Source of the DNA: Sipunculus nudus
Taxonomy: Eukaryota; Annelida; Sipuncula; Golfingiida; Sipunculidae
Length of the DNA stretch: 64,000 nt
Assembly (NCBI GenBank): GCA_026874595.1
Contig: CM049310.1
Location: forward strand, 15,104,058-15,168,057
Direction of reading: 5' to 3'
Part shown: positions 25,670-37,767 of the stretch, one piece after another
How the letters are laid out: each line of letters opens with the position of its first letter
Position numbering within the stretch: the first letter of the stretch is position 1
Notes under the pieces: generated by a model
What the model saw: the letters and a program-made list of their open reading frames with translations, nothing else
Told to the model about the DNA's origin: nothing
Databases searched by the model: none
Program-made: the position numbers and the translations under genes

Positions 25670-28600
25670 GGGCCAAGGCTCCAGGCCAAGCATTCACAAT
25701 GGTCTTTTATGAACTGGTCTTGGCTATCCCAAAATTAATTTTAGAATTATTTAAAAATAAAATTATTTTAAGCCACAGACAGTTTACATATTGGTTATTT
25801 AGCCAGTTAAAATTTTTAGACTTAAAAAAAACTTGTATAACACACCATAAGTGGCAAAGACTTCAGAGCTCAACAGTGTGTCATGACTCTCTGCGACACC
25901 AGGAGGGCCCAGCCTCCTGATGTATTATAGTTATGTATTACTAGTTGTTGTAAAATTATCCAAGTTTTTATAAAAAAAATAAATATGTATTCGAAAAAAA
26001 AATGTTTACACATGATCTGGTACTTATTGCCAGTAGCTGAATTCAGTTAAGAATGTGACATATCTACCGTCCTTCAGTGAAATGAGAGCGCCTCAGTTAT
26101 TCTGTCAGGCGGGCCTGGTGGCCTCAGCTGTCAGCGGCTGAAGCGAGGACTCAACGTGTCAGCGAATTATGCCATTGCCTAGCGAAGCTGAAGCCAGTCT
26201 ATCGAAAGGTCATGCATGCGTACCAAAAGGTCATTGGGTGCAACTAGAAGTTATGCAAATTACGATGTGTACCCGTCGCCCCGATTGGCTGAGAACTACG
26301 TCCTGAAATATAGTACCCATTCTATTTTCTTGGCGGCACCAGAATGCAACTACTGAGCGTGTGCCTCGTGTTTGTCAAAAAGAGCACCAAAGGGCGCTAC
26401 AGTTCGGACAACGTGGAAACAGAAAAAAAAAAAAAGGAAAAGAAAAAGAAAAAAGTGATCACTGGGGATATGTTAAGTTATTTAACACCAGATGTCTCCA
26501 CGTGACGTTATTACGAACGGGGACGTCCCTGGTTATCTATCGACTGTCCTCGGTTGTTGGGCTAAAACTTTGTGTTTGTGTGATATGGTATATGTGTGTG
26601 TAACAATATTCGGTGGAAATGCATTTTCCTCAACGGTAAAATAGCCTTGTTTGAGAGCATGATAAATTAAGTATGCGAAGGATCCAAGTCACTACCGTCA
26701 GTTAAGTCTCATCGGCTGCATAGATGACTCAATATCAACTCAAACTGTTCTTCAATATTCAGCTGATCGCTGGCCCGCTATTATCAAGAGAACACAGGGG
26801 ACGCTGTACGGGGTCGTTTGAAATGCATCATGATCCGGCTATTTTTCGGTAGAAACGCTTATTGTTCAATTTCCATTTTTTCAGTTTTAGGCTAATCGGC
26901 CCTTGATTATCGAGGAAGGAGAGTATAATACAGTGTACCGCCTTCGATTCACAAAGATTATATATTCTTTTTGAGTTCATAAGAACAATATGGCGTATCG
27001 AGGATTCCTAATAATTGGTTCCGTGCATAAAGGACCGAAGAGAGTTCGTCAATCAACAGTATATCGTGTGTAAAAACTATAACAAGCTCCCTGTCCGGGG
27101 GGGGGGGAATTTTCTGTACCATAAGTTCCTTGTACCTAGATGTCCCTAATTTGTGAAAATGAACGTTGGCACTTGAAACAAGGTTGATTTTTTTTCTAGA
27201 AATTGTTCTTTACGGAAAACTGCGCAAAGATCGCGGAAAAATGAATACTTTTTAAAATTTCTTTTTAAAGAAAGGCCCATGGCCTGTTGTTGGCACTGAC
27301 TATTGAATGAGGATGAAGGTCTCCATGCGATAAGAATGATATGTTGTTGATGATAAGTCTCTGAATTTCAGGTTTTACATGCACAGGGTTGGGAATTATC
27401 CAGAAGTCATAACCTGTCGTTAAGACATTAGGGCGAATCTCTGAGGTTCTATAACAAGATATATTTCACCACTGAGCCACCGGCAGGGTTTGAACCGTGG
27501 ACCTTCAGCTTCAAAATGGATATGCATGTGGTATTGTCACCAACTAATTCCCATGGAACAAACATGCTCGTTATGATGAGACTTCATGAACTGTACAAGA
27601 AAAGCACAGTCTAGACAAGAGAGGGGACTATACTTCTATACTAGCCCATGAACTTTCATAGGTCTTATACTCGTTTCTAATCTATATGAATGACTTTCCT
27701 GCTAGTGTTCTTTTAGTGGAATGTTTCCTCTATGCCTCTGGCCCTGACGTCAATATTGTCCAAAACAAACTTTAAACTTGCTTTTCTTAAGTATGTCAGA
27801 TTGGACGTACAGTAATAAGGTGTTATTGAATATCATATTAACACACTCCAAACAACGTTAGGTGTACAGTAACCTATCACTTAGTATGGGTGATTTTTCT
27901 CCAGTGTATGTTAAGACGTTCGATGTATGTTCATTGCAATGAACCTTCATCTAACATGGAAGAACTAGGCGTAACTATAAGCAATTCAGAAATTATGCTC
28001 AAAATAAGGTTTTCACTTTTTCTCTCCAATAGTACTGTTCACCAGCGCTTATTCTACCGACTATTTACTTTGACTTAACTGTTACGGGTAACTGCCCGCG
28101 TACTTCAATAATCCCATTCGATATAATTCACGGTGGAGAAACGATAATAAACTCGGCTATTAACGATAATTCGCAATGTAGTCGGATGATATTAGAATAA
28201 CAAAAAACCTCACAAGTCGCTCTCCTAAAACAAACTATATGACAGACTTCACGTATATCTTACACGTGAAAATATTTAATATGTCCAAGCTGTTATGAAT
28301 ATACAGGTACATGTATAACACACACACACATAACACATATACACAGGAGGCTGACCTCATGATGTCGCTTAGGTCACCTAGTATATGCGGTGATAGTGAT
28401 AATGATACTCACTAGTGATAAACCTGCCTTCCTTGACCCAAGTGAATTATACTCCAGTTTCAGGTCGGTGTGCAACGGCGTTGCCCTTTGTATGATAACC
28501 CCTGTACTGAACCGCATTGACTGCTTGTCACAGCGTGCCAACATCATAAGGCTCAGATTTTTGTGTAAGCAATATTTGGTGGCATGTTTCCAATATTCAA

Positions 28601-28950
28601 TGCACGGAGGTAGCTAAACTTACAACCTACCTGTGCGCGTGATTTTAATTGATGTAATTAACACTGATCCCGGTGACACATGTTCTGATTACATGAGGAG
28701 TATACAGCAGTGACGGCAAAGTCCACTGGAGAAACACCCGGCAATAAAACCAACATATGACGCGATACAAGGAAATACATCCATGATTCATGATACTGGA
28801 ATTTACCTTTATATGTCATCGACAAAAACTAGCTTTCTGGAGCTCCAGCAGACTGCAAAGACTGAATGTTCATAAACTTTACCAGGGAGGCCTTGGAGGT
28901 AAAACCAGGAACTGAAAAACAGTAATTACAACACTGGGAAACAAATTTCA
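25670..28950. other. gene-free stretch before the protease
   Basis: Only short frames without domains are present. Small features include an A-rich run at 26427-26455, a G run at 27098-27107 and a short CA repeat at 28319-28330. No tRNA, no long repeat and no exon homologous to the neighbouring genes was recognised. Confidence 0.5.
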
Positions 28951-28964
28951 AAACTCTTATGACC

Positions 28965-29013
28965 ATGCAGCCGAGTCTCGTGGTAATTGTTTTACTGGGA
29001 CTCTGTGTGACAG
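28965..29013 (+). CDS. protease exon 1, signal peptide
   Basis: ATG at 28965 opens [16 protein letters not shown], a signal-peptide core, and the exon ends in phase 1 at CAG^GTAAGG. This is the only start I found that supplies a signal peptide in the right phase for the next exon. Confidence 0.82.
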
Positions 29014-32000
29014 GTAAGGTTCCGCTATATATCCCCATTTTCAATAAACTTGCAAAAAATCGATATTTTTAAACATCTTGCTCTCAACAAACAGACAGGA
29101 GAATAAAATAAAATCTAAAATTCTTTTATTTCTTTTTCAACCTGGTCATCTGAAACATTCACGCAGCCCAAAGAATGACTTCTTATATAAAATTACATTG
29201 AAATCTATTCAAAACATATATATCATTGAAAAGAAACGTGAAAGTGCAAAAAAAAAAATATGCCACTAAATTTTCCAGTTAGCGAAGAGTTTAAAGGAGT
29301 CTATTCCGACATCTGACGTCTCATGACTTAAGTATGACCCTCGAACCTGAGAGGGTGATTATATTCACGTGTTTTTAAATATTTGGGACGGGGGGGGGAG
29401 GGGGCACCCAACGAACTAAACAGCAAGTCAGTCGAACAAGCGTTTTGCAAATGAAGGGCGTTTTGCAACTAGTCACCTTTCAACTTCCGCACATACTTAA
29501 CAAACCACCTCAGGTTATACATTTTTTTCTTTTTGTCAACACTGGTACATGTACCATGTTTACTGACAACCTGTAGATAAACAAGCTCATACATCCGTCA
29601 CAGAGGGGTTTTAAGAACATTTCATAACAAGAATTACCTACAATCCATTTATATGTACACAGAGTAAGCCAGAAATCACATTACTTCTACAGAAAAGTTT
29701 GGTGAATAGCTAGTTTTTAGCTAGACACGGGGGATCATAACTATTACGAATATCACATAGGCCTAGTTTTACCAAATTTATTTTTCATATATTTAACCAA
29801 AATATACATTTCATAATATGTGGTGGTAGTGAAGAAAATTGTGATATTCAAGGAGAGGGTTTTGTCCTCTTGGGCCATTAAGGGTGGGGGGGGGGGGGGG
29901 GGGGGGGTGGGGTGGGGGGGTGAGCGGTTGTGTCCAGAGAAGATTTAAGCGGGGATTATTATTTCGGGTGGGTGCCGGCTTTTGCCGCTGATGGGCGTTT
30001 ATCCGTACTCTTGTGGATTATAACCTTCACATTTTGTCATTTATCGAGGCCAGTGAAATATCTAGCTCAATAAGACGGACACTGTATATATAGTCTATTT
30101 CAATAAAGGAAATTTCGCAATATTTTTTTATCTGACAGATTCATTTTAAATAAAATACGTTACATTTAAGCAATGAGGCACAGGACATATTAGCTTGAAT
30201 GAAAGCAAAACCATACATTGCTTACAATTGTAGAAATGCTATAAACTCTAGGACTAAGTCGGATTTTCAAAACATCTCAGTCTAACTTATAAAGGACCAT
30301 TGTCCTTTGCAAAAAGCTATAAAATTTAATGTTGGTTCTTGTCACCTAATGTATGCCTTAAGCCCTTTATCCGAATAGTAATGAGAACTCACTGCTGGAT
30401 TAGACCATACAATTATAGATAGGACATTATAATCACAGGTATCGTAAGCGGTTGTGTCCAGAGAAGATTTAAGCGGGGATTATTATTTCGGGTGGGTGCC
30501 GGCTTTTGCCGCTGATGGGCGTTTATCCGTACTCTTGTGGATTATAACCTTCACATTTTGTCATTTATCGAGGCCAGTGAAATATCTAGCTCAATAAGAC
30601 GGACACTGTATATATAGTCTATTTCAATAAAGGAAATTTCGCAATATTTTTTTATCTGACAGATTCATTTTAAATAAAATACGTTACATTTAAGCAATGA
30701 GGCACAGGACATATTAGCTTGAATGAAAGCAAAACCATACATTGCTTACAATTGTAGAAATGCTATAAACTCTAGGACTAAGTCGGATTTTCAAAACATC
30801 TCAGTCTAACTTATAAAGGACCATTGTCCTTTGCAAAAAGCTATAAAATTTAATGTTGGTTCTTGTCACCTAATGTATGCCTTAAGCCCTTTATCCGAAT
30901 AGTAATGAGAACTCACTGCTGGATAAGACCATACAATTATAGATAGGACATTATAATCACAGGTATCGTAATTTGTATTGTGTAGACACTGCAGCGCTTG
31001 GTGATTTATGTTTATGCCACTAGATGTCGTCAGCAAGGCAGCCGAGCATTCTGCTTCTGTTGCTGTCCCATTCATCGTCAATGGCAGACCATCAGCAAAG
31101 GGAAGGTGGCCATGGCAAGCGTCCTTACAGGAATATTCCCTGGGTCGGTGGTACCATAGATGTGGTGCTTCCCTCATAACGCCAGACCACGTGATCACCG
31201 CTGCTCACTGCGTCATCAAGTAGGTATTTCTCAAACTTCGTGTCCCTCTGCCCCCCCCCCCCCCCCCCCCCCCCCGGGTTGTGTTCCTGTCGATGGGATA
31301 TTTAATGCATACGAGCATATTATCTGTTTTTGCTTGGGACCACACTGCACAGAATCGGGCTCACAAGAGTACCACTCTGCAGGTTAGGGTTTCTAGGCGT
31401 CAAAATCTGCTAAGCACATTACACCGGGGCTTTAAAATTCGCCTGAGGCGTAGGTATAAATTGAGTGAAGAGGTTGCTGAAGTCCGTTCAAATATATTGA
31501 ACAAGAATTGTTTCAAGGCAAATTACATAAAAATCGGCCTTTTGGTAAGGACTTCATGGAATAGGTAATATTTTGAAACAAAAGGTTTTTGTGTAAAATG
31601 TAACAAATTTTGATTTCATATTAAGTTTGACAGTTCAGATAAGTAGTCCCGGCCGTCCAAGACTGCCTGACTGAAAGAGGATAATTTTTAGTAGATATGA
31701 CCTCTGGCGGATAGTGCGTTGGAACAATTCCGCGGAACTTCGGCGGGGTATCTGCGGGACGGGTTTTCTGCCTGGGGGGGGGGGGGGGGGGGGTCTGAAA
31801 TTGATCGAGTCCACTGGCGGTCCAAGTTGACATTGGCCGAGTAACTGGCGAGGATACTGATAAAAATGTGCTGAGATAGTCCCTTCGTGAAATAATGTCA
31901 TATTTATCAGGAAATATAGGAAAATATAGAAATTGTACTATAAAAAAGACTAAGGAGATGCATTTTCGAGGCGTTGTCACATGGAGATGGGTTACAACGG

Positions 32001-35000
32001 TTAAGTACCACCACAGTCAATTATAATATAGATTACGCATAATTATAGGGTACCAATCTATAACTTATAGCTTATTTAGTTTCATAAATTTGTTTTGTCA
32101 CGTGACTTTTACCATATAACGTTTCTGGCTCAGCTGATTGAAAGTCATCTTGGCTATAGCCATCACTCTTTGTCCGTCGTCCTTCCGTTTGTCCTTTTGT
32201 CCGTCCGTCCGTTAACAGGCTACAAATCGTAACCGCTATCTAAAGTAAATCCCAATATGGCTTTCAGATGAACTTCCTGTTGTGATTGTTCGGCTAAAAT
32301 GGCTTGTTGGTCTGCTGAGCGTCATTACCCATGGGTCACTTGTTACACATAAGAGTGCCAACGATACCAGTGCCAGTTCAGTGTGGTCTCTCTCATTCCC
32401 ATTAGTATATATTTGTGATGTTTTATTTTCAGTTGTTATTTTAGAGTTTATGACGTGCTGAAATGAATATATATAATAAAAAAAAGGAAACCAGATTCTG
32501 TTTGGTGTATATGACTGCGTATGCGTTTATTAACATACATGAGTTGCCAGACGTAGACAAAAGTCAACGTTAATTCTATATATCTTTTCTCTCTTGTGAT
32601 CTGTATATCCTTATTTGTACATTTTAGCACTACACATGTGGCCAGACCTCTGTGATACCCATCAACTTCATTCATTATTTGCCTACCAAGAAAAAAGAAA
32701 CACTCACATATTTTAATGGGATACCTTGGAATATGATTAATGTTATTTATTGTAATTACCTCTTCTGCTTCTCAGTGCCATCTAGTGTTCAACCTATATA
32801 CGATTTAAATGTTTTACATTTTAATTCGACGTTAGCTTGAATCATATTTTGGCACGTGGCTTATAATCTTATAATCACGTTTGAAATCCACTCGGCTTTG
32901 TGAGGGTATAAAATGACTTATCCAGTATGTATGCCTTACCCACACTCTATGAGTTTCACTGAATGCACACAAGATGGCGCTGAGATGCAGAAGCGGTATT
33001 ACCATAACTAATAATGAAGACTTCCCTGTGTTCCTGTGTGACCACTGTCAAGATTCACAAAAAAAAGGTTCACAGATGTGAGCTAGAACAATGACAGCCC
33101 GAAACAACAAGGAATGGCCCCACCATGGAAAGAATCATTTGGTTTAAAAATACATGATGGTTATCCGAATTACCTTCAATACTTATCCCTTGGGTACTAA
33201 ACTAACCCTCTACAATATTCCGTTCAAATCCAGAACTTGTTACGTGAAGTTGGTTACAGACAAACCAACAAACGTAACCAAGTGAGAAATACAACATCGC
33301 CACTGGTGGAGGTATAATAAAACACTTTTATCGAGCTGGATTATTTCCTTGTTTTGACTAAAGTTTGAAAATATGTTATTCTCATGTTACTAAAAATCTC
33401 AGAAACGACATTAGTACCAAATCCTACTAACTTTATTATTTTGATTACATTGTTGTCTACATTACTGTATTTCAAGGCATTTATAAATGACTAAACCTTC
33501 TTTTGCAGTTCTTCTCCAGCTAATTTCCGTTTACTCTTTGGCGCCTTTAACATTCAGGAAAATGACTATGAAGACTTAGTACCCGCGTCTCTCGTCAGAT
33601 ATGTAAGTCTCATGTTTTGAATTAGTTTAGTATATTTTCATAATTATATCGATGTACTTAATATTTTACATTTTTTGCCCGCAGAAACATGCATGCACTA
33701 AGATTTATATAGCCCGCCCAATAGTTAAAAATTGCGCAAAAGCATGGAAAATTATATATATTTTGTGACACTTCTATTTATTACATTGAAAGTTTGCAGT
33801 CGTACAAATTAATAAAATGCAAATTCCATGTTTTATTAATTTTAATAACATTGACATCGAAAGCATTTTGAGACCTGTTTTATTGTTTGATTAATATAAA
33901 ACTGTTGTATCTGTTGAGTTTAAAGAAATCTCAAAGAATATTGGTTTGATGGTAAGCATTACAAGGAATATTGCCTCATCGCGAAGTTTATAAGAATAAT
34001 AAGGTATATGCTGTTGTGTAGTATGATTTGCTTCGGAATATTCCCATGATGGAAACAAATACCAAGAATATTATAACAATGGTATGAGTTGTTATGGATT
34101 GTATATGTATTGGCCAGAATGAGGAAGTGAAACTCTTGCATGGAACGGAATTATCACTAAATTATCAGATAACACCAGTGTCAAAGAATAGTGCATATGT
34201 CTGCCAAATCACTGAAAAGTTGCATAACTGAATCAGAATAGATTAAACAAATTAAAAAAAAAATTGTTTTATTCATCATGTATTACAACGTGAATTAATC
34301 TTATCGAGTTAGTTAATACTAAATTTCATGGGTCTTTTTTTTCAGCACGGACTCTACAATCCTACCGCCCCAGGGCTACCGAATGACATAGCAGTCATCC
34401 GATTGATCCGCTCAGTCAAACTCAGTCAAAATGTGTCACCGGTACAAGTAGCGTCCCCTGGTGACGATTATGTGGGCGCCGAGTGTTTCATCAGTGGTTG
34501 GGGGAAAACCAGTTAGTAACGTCTTTATTTTAATTAGGGTAATTATGGTACAAGTAATGGGGGTCTCTGGGGCCTTAGGGATAGGGGGACGTATTTTTAG
34601 GCCCAATATATTATTATACAAGGTGCACATGTCGGAGGCACTGGGAAAGTTTTTTTTCTGTCGAGTGTTTGGAATTATGTTATACATAAAACTTCATATT
34701 AACACCTGAAATGTTATTTTAGTCCAGAAAAACAGGGGGTTCAGTCACATTCAATCGCCTCAAACAGCACTAAAAAATATAGCAACCACTGTGAAAAAAT
34801 GTATTATAAGTCTCCTGTCTCCCACCATCTGGAACCAATGCCTAATATTCTCTGCTGCCCTGCATTATTTTATACCTTCTCCCTTTTGACGCCACCAAAA
34901 AGGACCGACCTTGAACTGACCCGGAAATAGGTCCCTCTTACTTAACACACCTACCCCAATTGAACCACCGACACATATCGGTGATGACCCACACTAGGTG

Positions 35001-36125
35001 TTTGGGTCTTGCGTTTAATTTTATCTCATATTATACAGAAGAGTAAAGATACCTTATCTATAACGATGCGGTTCAGGTCAAAGCTTGTATCTGATTTCAG
35101 TAGACAGAAACTTATGCCGACTTATTTTACTCGAACCCAGCAGATGATCAATACGCGTAAAAGTTCAAAGATGCATGTGGAACATTTTTTGTTCACAACC
35201 AAGGTCTGTAGAATCATAGATATACACAAAGATTATCAGACACTTTGTATGACTATTAAAGACAGACTAGGGAGATAGACAGCTGACCAGGGTAGACAAA
35301 TTTTAGCGACCTTTTTCTTGCATCTGCTATCAGACTGGCTTCAAAATATAGGAATATGATTTGTCGTACCCGGTAGATATGCGTGCAGGAAAACACCCCT
35401 CCCCCACCCGCACCCCGATGTTGTGCGTAGTTGTCATTCTTTATAACCTACAGGTGAACGTTCTACAGTTACATATTATATATCTTTAATCAGGATTTTA
35501 TAAACAAGATATTGCAGTATACGGGACATTTTTAATGTAGCGTATTCTACGAAGTTAATAAATTATATTTCAAAGAATATATATATATATATATATATAT
35601 ATAACTCTGGAGAAAAACAACAAAGTTAATTCACAACAGTCTGTTTCACGGGATGCGACCCGATCATCAGGTGAATGTGGTTAGAATGAAAGCTAACGGC
35701 TTCCCAGACCCTATTACAAATCAGTTCAATATGCTGATTGAGCATCCTGGTATATATCTTTGTATTATATATAAAATTTAAAACAACAAATAACCTCCTT
35801 GCCGTGCCCTGTTATGTTCCAGTATCGCACGTGTACCCCGACCAATCCTATTGTGCACCCGAGGACAATAGGATCAGTGTCAGTCTTTCACATGCCACCC
35901 CCCCCCCCCCCCGAATCGCACAAAGCATAATCTCGTAATCTCGTAAAGTCTCGGTTTTTCAAACCACGCCGTTAGCTTTCATTCTAACCACATTCACCTG
36001 ATGATCGGGTCGCATCCCGTGAAACAGACTGTTGTGAATTAACTTTGTTGTTTTTCTTCAGAGTTATACCGCTCTAGCCTAGTCTGTAGGCCTTAGAGCA
36101 CTTTACATCGGAGGGTAACACTACC

Positions 36126-36193
<68 letters not shown>

Positions 36194-36745
36194 CTTTATA
36201 TTTATAAGAACGTTATTTGCACATACAGGCGGTGGGGACATCGGAGGCTCGAGCGAGTTACAGGAAGTGGACATTCCTGTCATCAGTAATACCGAGTGCG
36301 AGGACAGAATGGAGTATGTCGTCAACGCTGCTATTTATTCTACCAACATCTGCGTTTATGACGGCGAGCGGAAGTCAAGCGCGTGTCAGGTGAGAATAAT
36401 GTTACAACAACATATTGATGTGAACTCGACTCCTTTTTTAATACTGTCTTAACGTAAGCTGTGCACAGAACGATTGTTGAATTCCATTTAGATCTGGTAC
36501 TAAGTGACAGGACGGTAGAAAGCGTCCTCTTTATATTCTGGAGTCACCGCACCTCCGGGTCATTGGTGTTTAAATACTGTAATTATCCGTATTGCTGGGT
36601 TATAACACCGAGAACTCCCCATTAAAGGCGCACTCATTTGTGAGTAATACACAGTTGTTGGGCAAGTCCGTCCCATTAACTGTAGAAGGCTGATCCCATG
36701 CCGGGGTCGACCGTAAAAAGCTTCACCACTGTTCGCCTGAGATAA

Positions 36746-36809
<64 letters not shown>

Positions 36810-37699
36810 GCTAATTTACGTCGGATTGCAAGGCTGTCGGACTGTCAAATCAATAAAGGTGACGGTGGGTAAAGATACAATGTGACCTAAATGTTTGGAG
36901 GACTTGTTTTAATTCATTAAGTATTCTGTTATAATAAACTACGAATATGATATTGTTATGATTAATGTGAATTAGAAAATAAAAAAACATCCGTCATTGA
37001 GTACTGTTTTTATTTCTTATATACGTGTCTATATATACTACGATCGTCAAGATTGACGACCTATGCAGATTCTACAATTGTGAGATATGCTTATATTTCT
37101 GAACAAACATTAACTATATGTATATATTTGAACCAGCATATCCCTCAGACTCGCTGTCACTGTCTCCTCCGTCTTCTTTGACCATTGACACATTATCAGC
37201 GGCCGTCGGCATTGCTTCCGTGGGCTCCATGATGTCTAATACGAGGTATCGCTCCGCGTTCACGTGGTCTGCGCTGTTGAGTGCCTGGAAAAGGTCCCCA
37301 GCACCGTTCTCCACCTCCGCGTATTCCACACACCGAGAGGTTCATGTGTGCCACATACGGATGTAAACTGACTTAATTAGTGAGCCAAATTGACTCAATA
37401 ATTGGTTCTCGTGTACAGTTAGAACATTACGCATCGCTGCATTTCACGCCTAATTGTTCAGGGTGCTGCGTGCACGAGCCCGACTACTGACATCAAAGGA
37501 CAATTAATATACCGGTCGGATTGTCAAGTCAGAAAATACGTCGGTATCCTTGTTTGTGTCGGGAAATGTCACGTCGGAGTCGTAATCCAAGGCTGTCGGT
37601 TTGTCAAGGCTAATTTCTATGGGTCCCGTTCGTTGATTGCAAAATACCGTCGGATTGCAAGGTTTCCGGATTGTTAAGGGTCGGAATGTCAAGTCGCGA

Positions 37700-37767
<68 letters not shown>

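Larger units (their letters stand above)
35603..36066. mobile_element. TA-flanked palindromic element with about 98-bp inverted repeats
   Basis: The left arm (35603-35700) and the right arm (35970-36066) are inverse copies, differing at one base that I could see (CTCTGGAG versus CTCTGAAG). The element lies between TA dinucleotides, the left one in a TA repeat. The 270-bp centre has a C run and no coding motif. TA flanks suggest a Tc1/mariner-type MITE; the hammerhead motif in each arm instead recalls the inverted pseudo-LTRs of Penelope-like elements. It sits in protease intron 4. Confidence 0.85.

Noticed and set aside
26250-26260. ATGCAAAT octamer-like site as a promoter
   Set aside because: It is a single 8-base match with no gene start or other elements near it.
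27465-27500. tRNA-derived SINE promoter, since the minus strand has GGTTCAAACCC and TGGCTCAGTGG
   Set aside because: The B-box-like word comes before the A-box-like word, the wrong order for an RNA polymerase III promoter, and no tRNA fold can be made.
31635-31980. Proline-rich frames on the minus strand in protease intron 2
   Set aside because: The proline stretch is translation of a homopolymer run; there is no splice or domain support.
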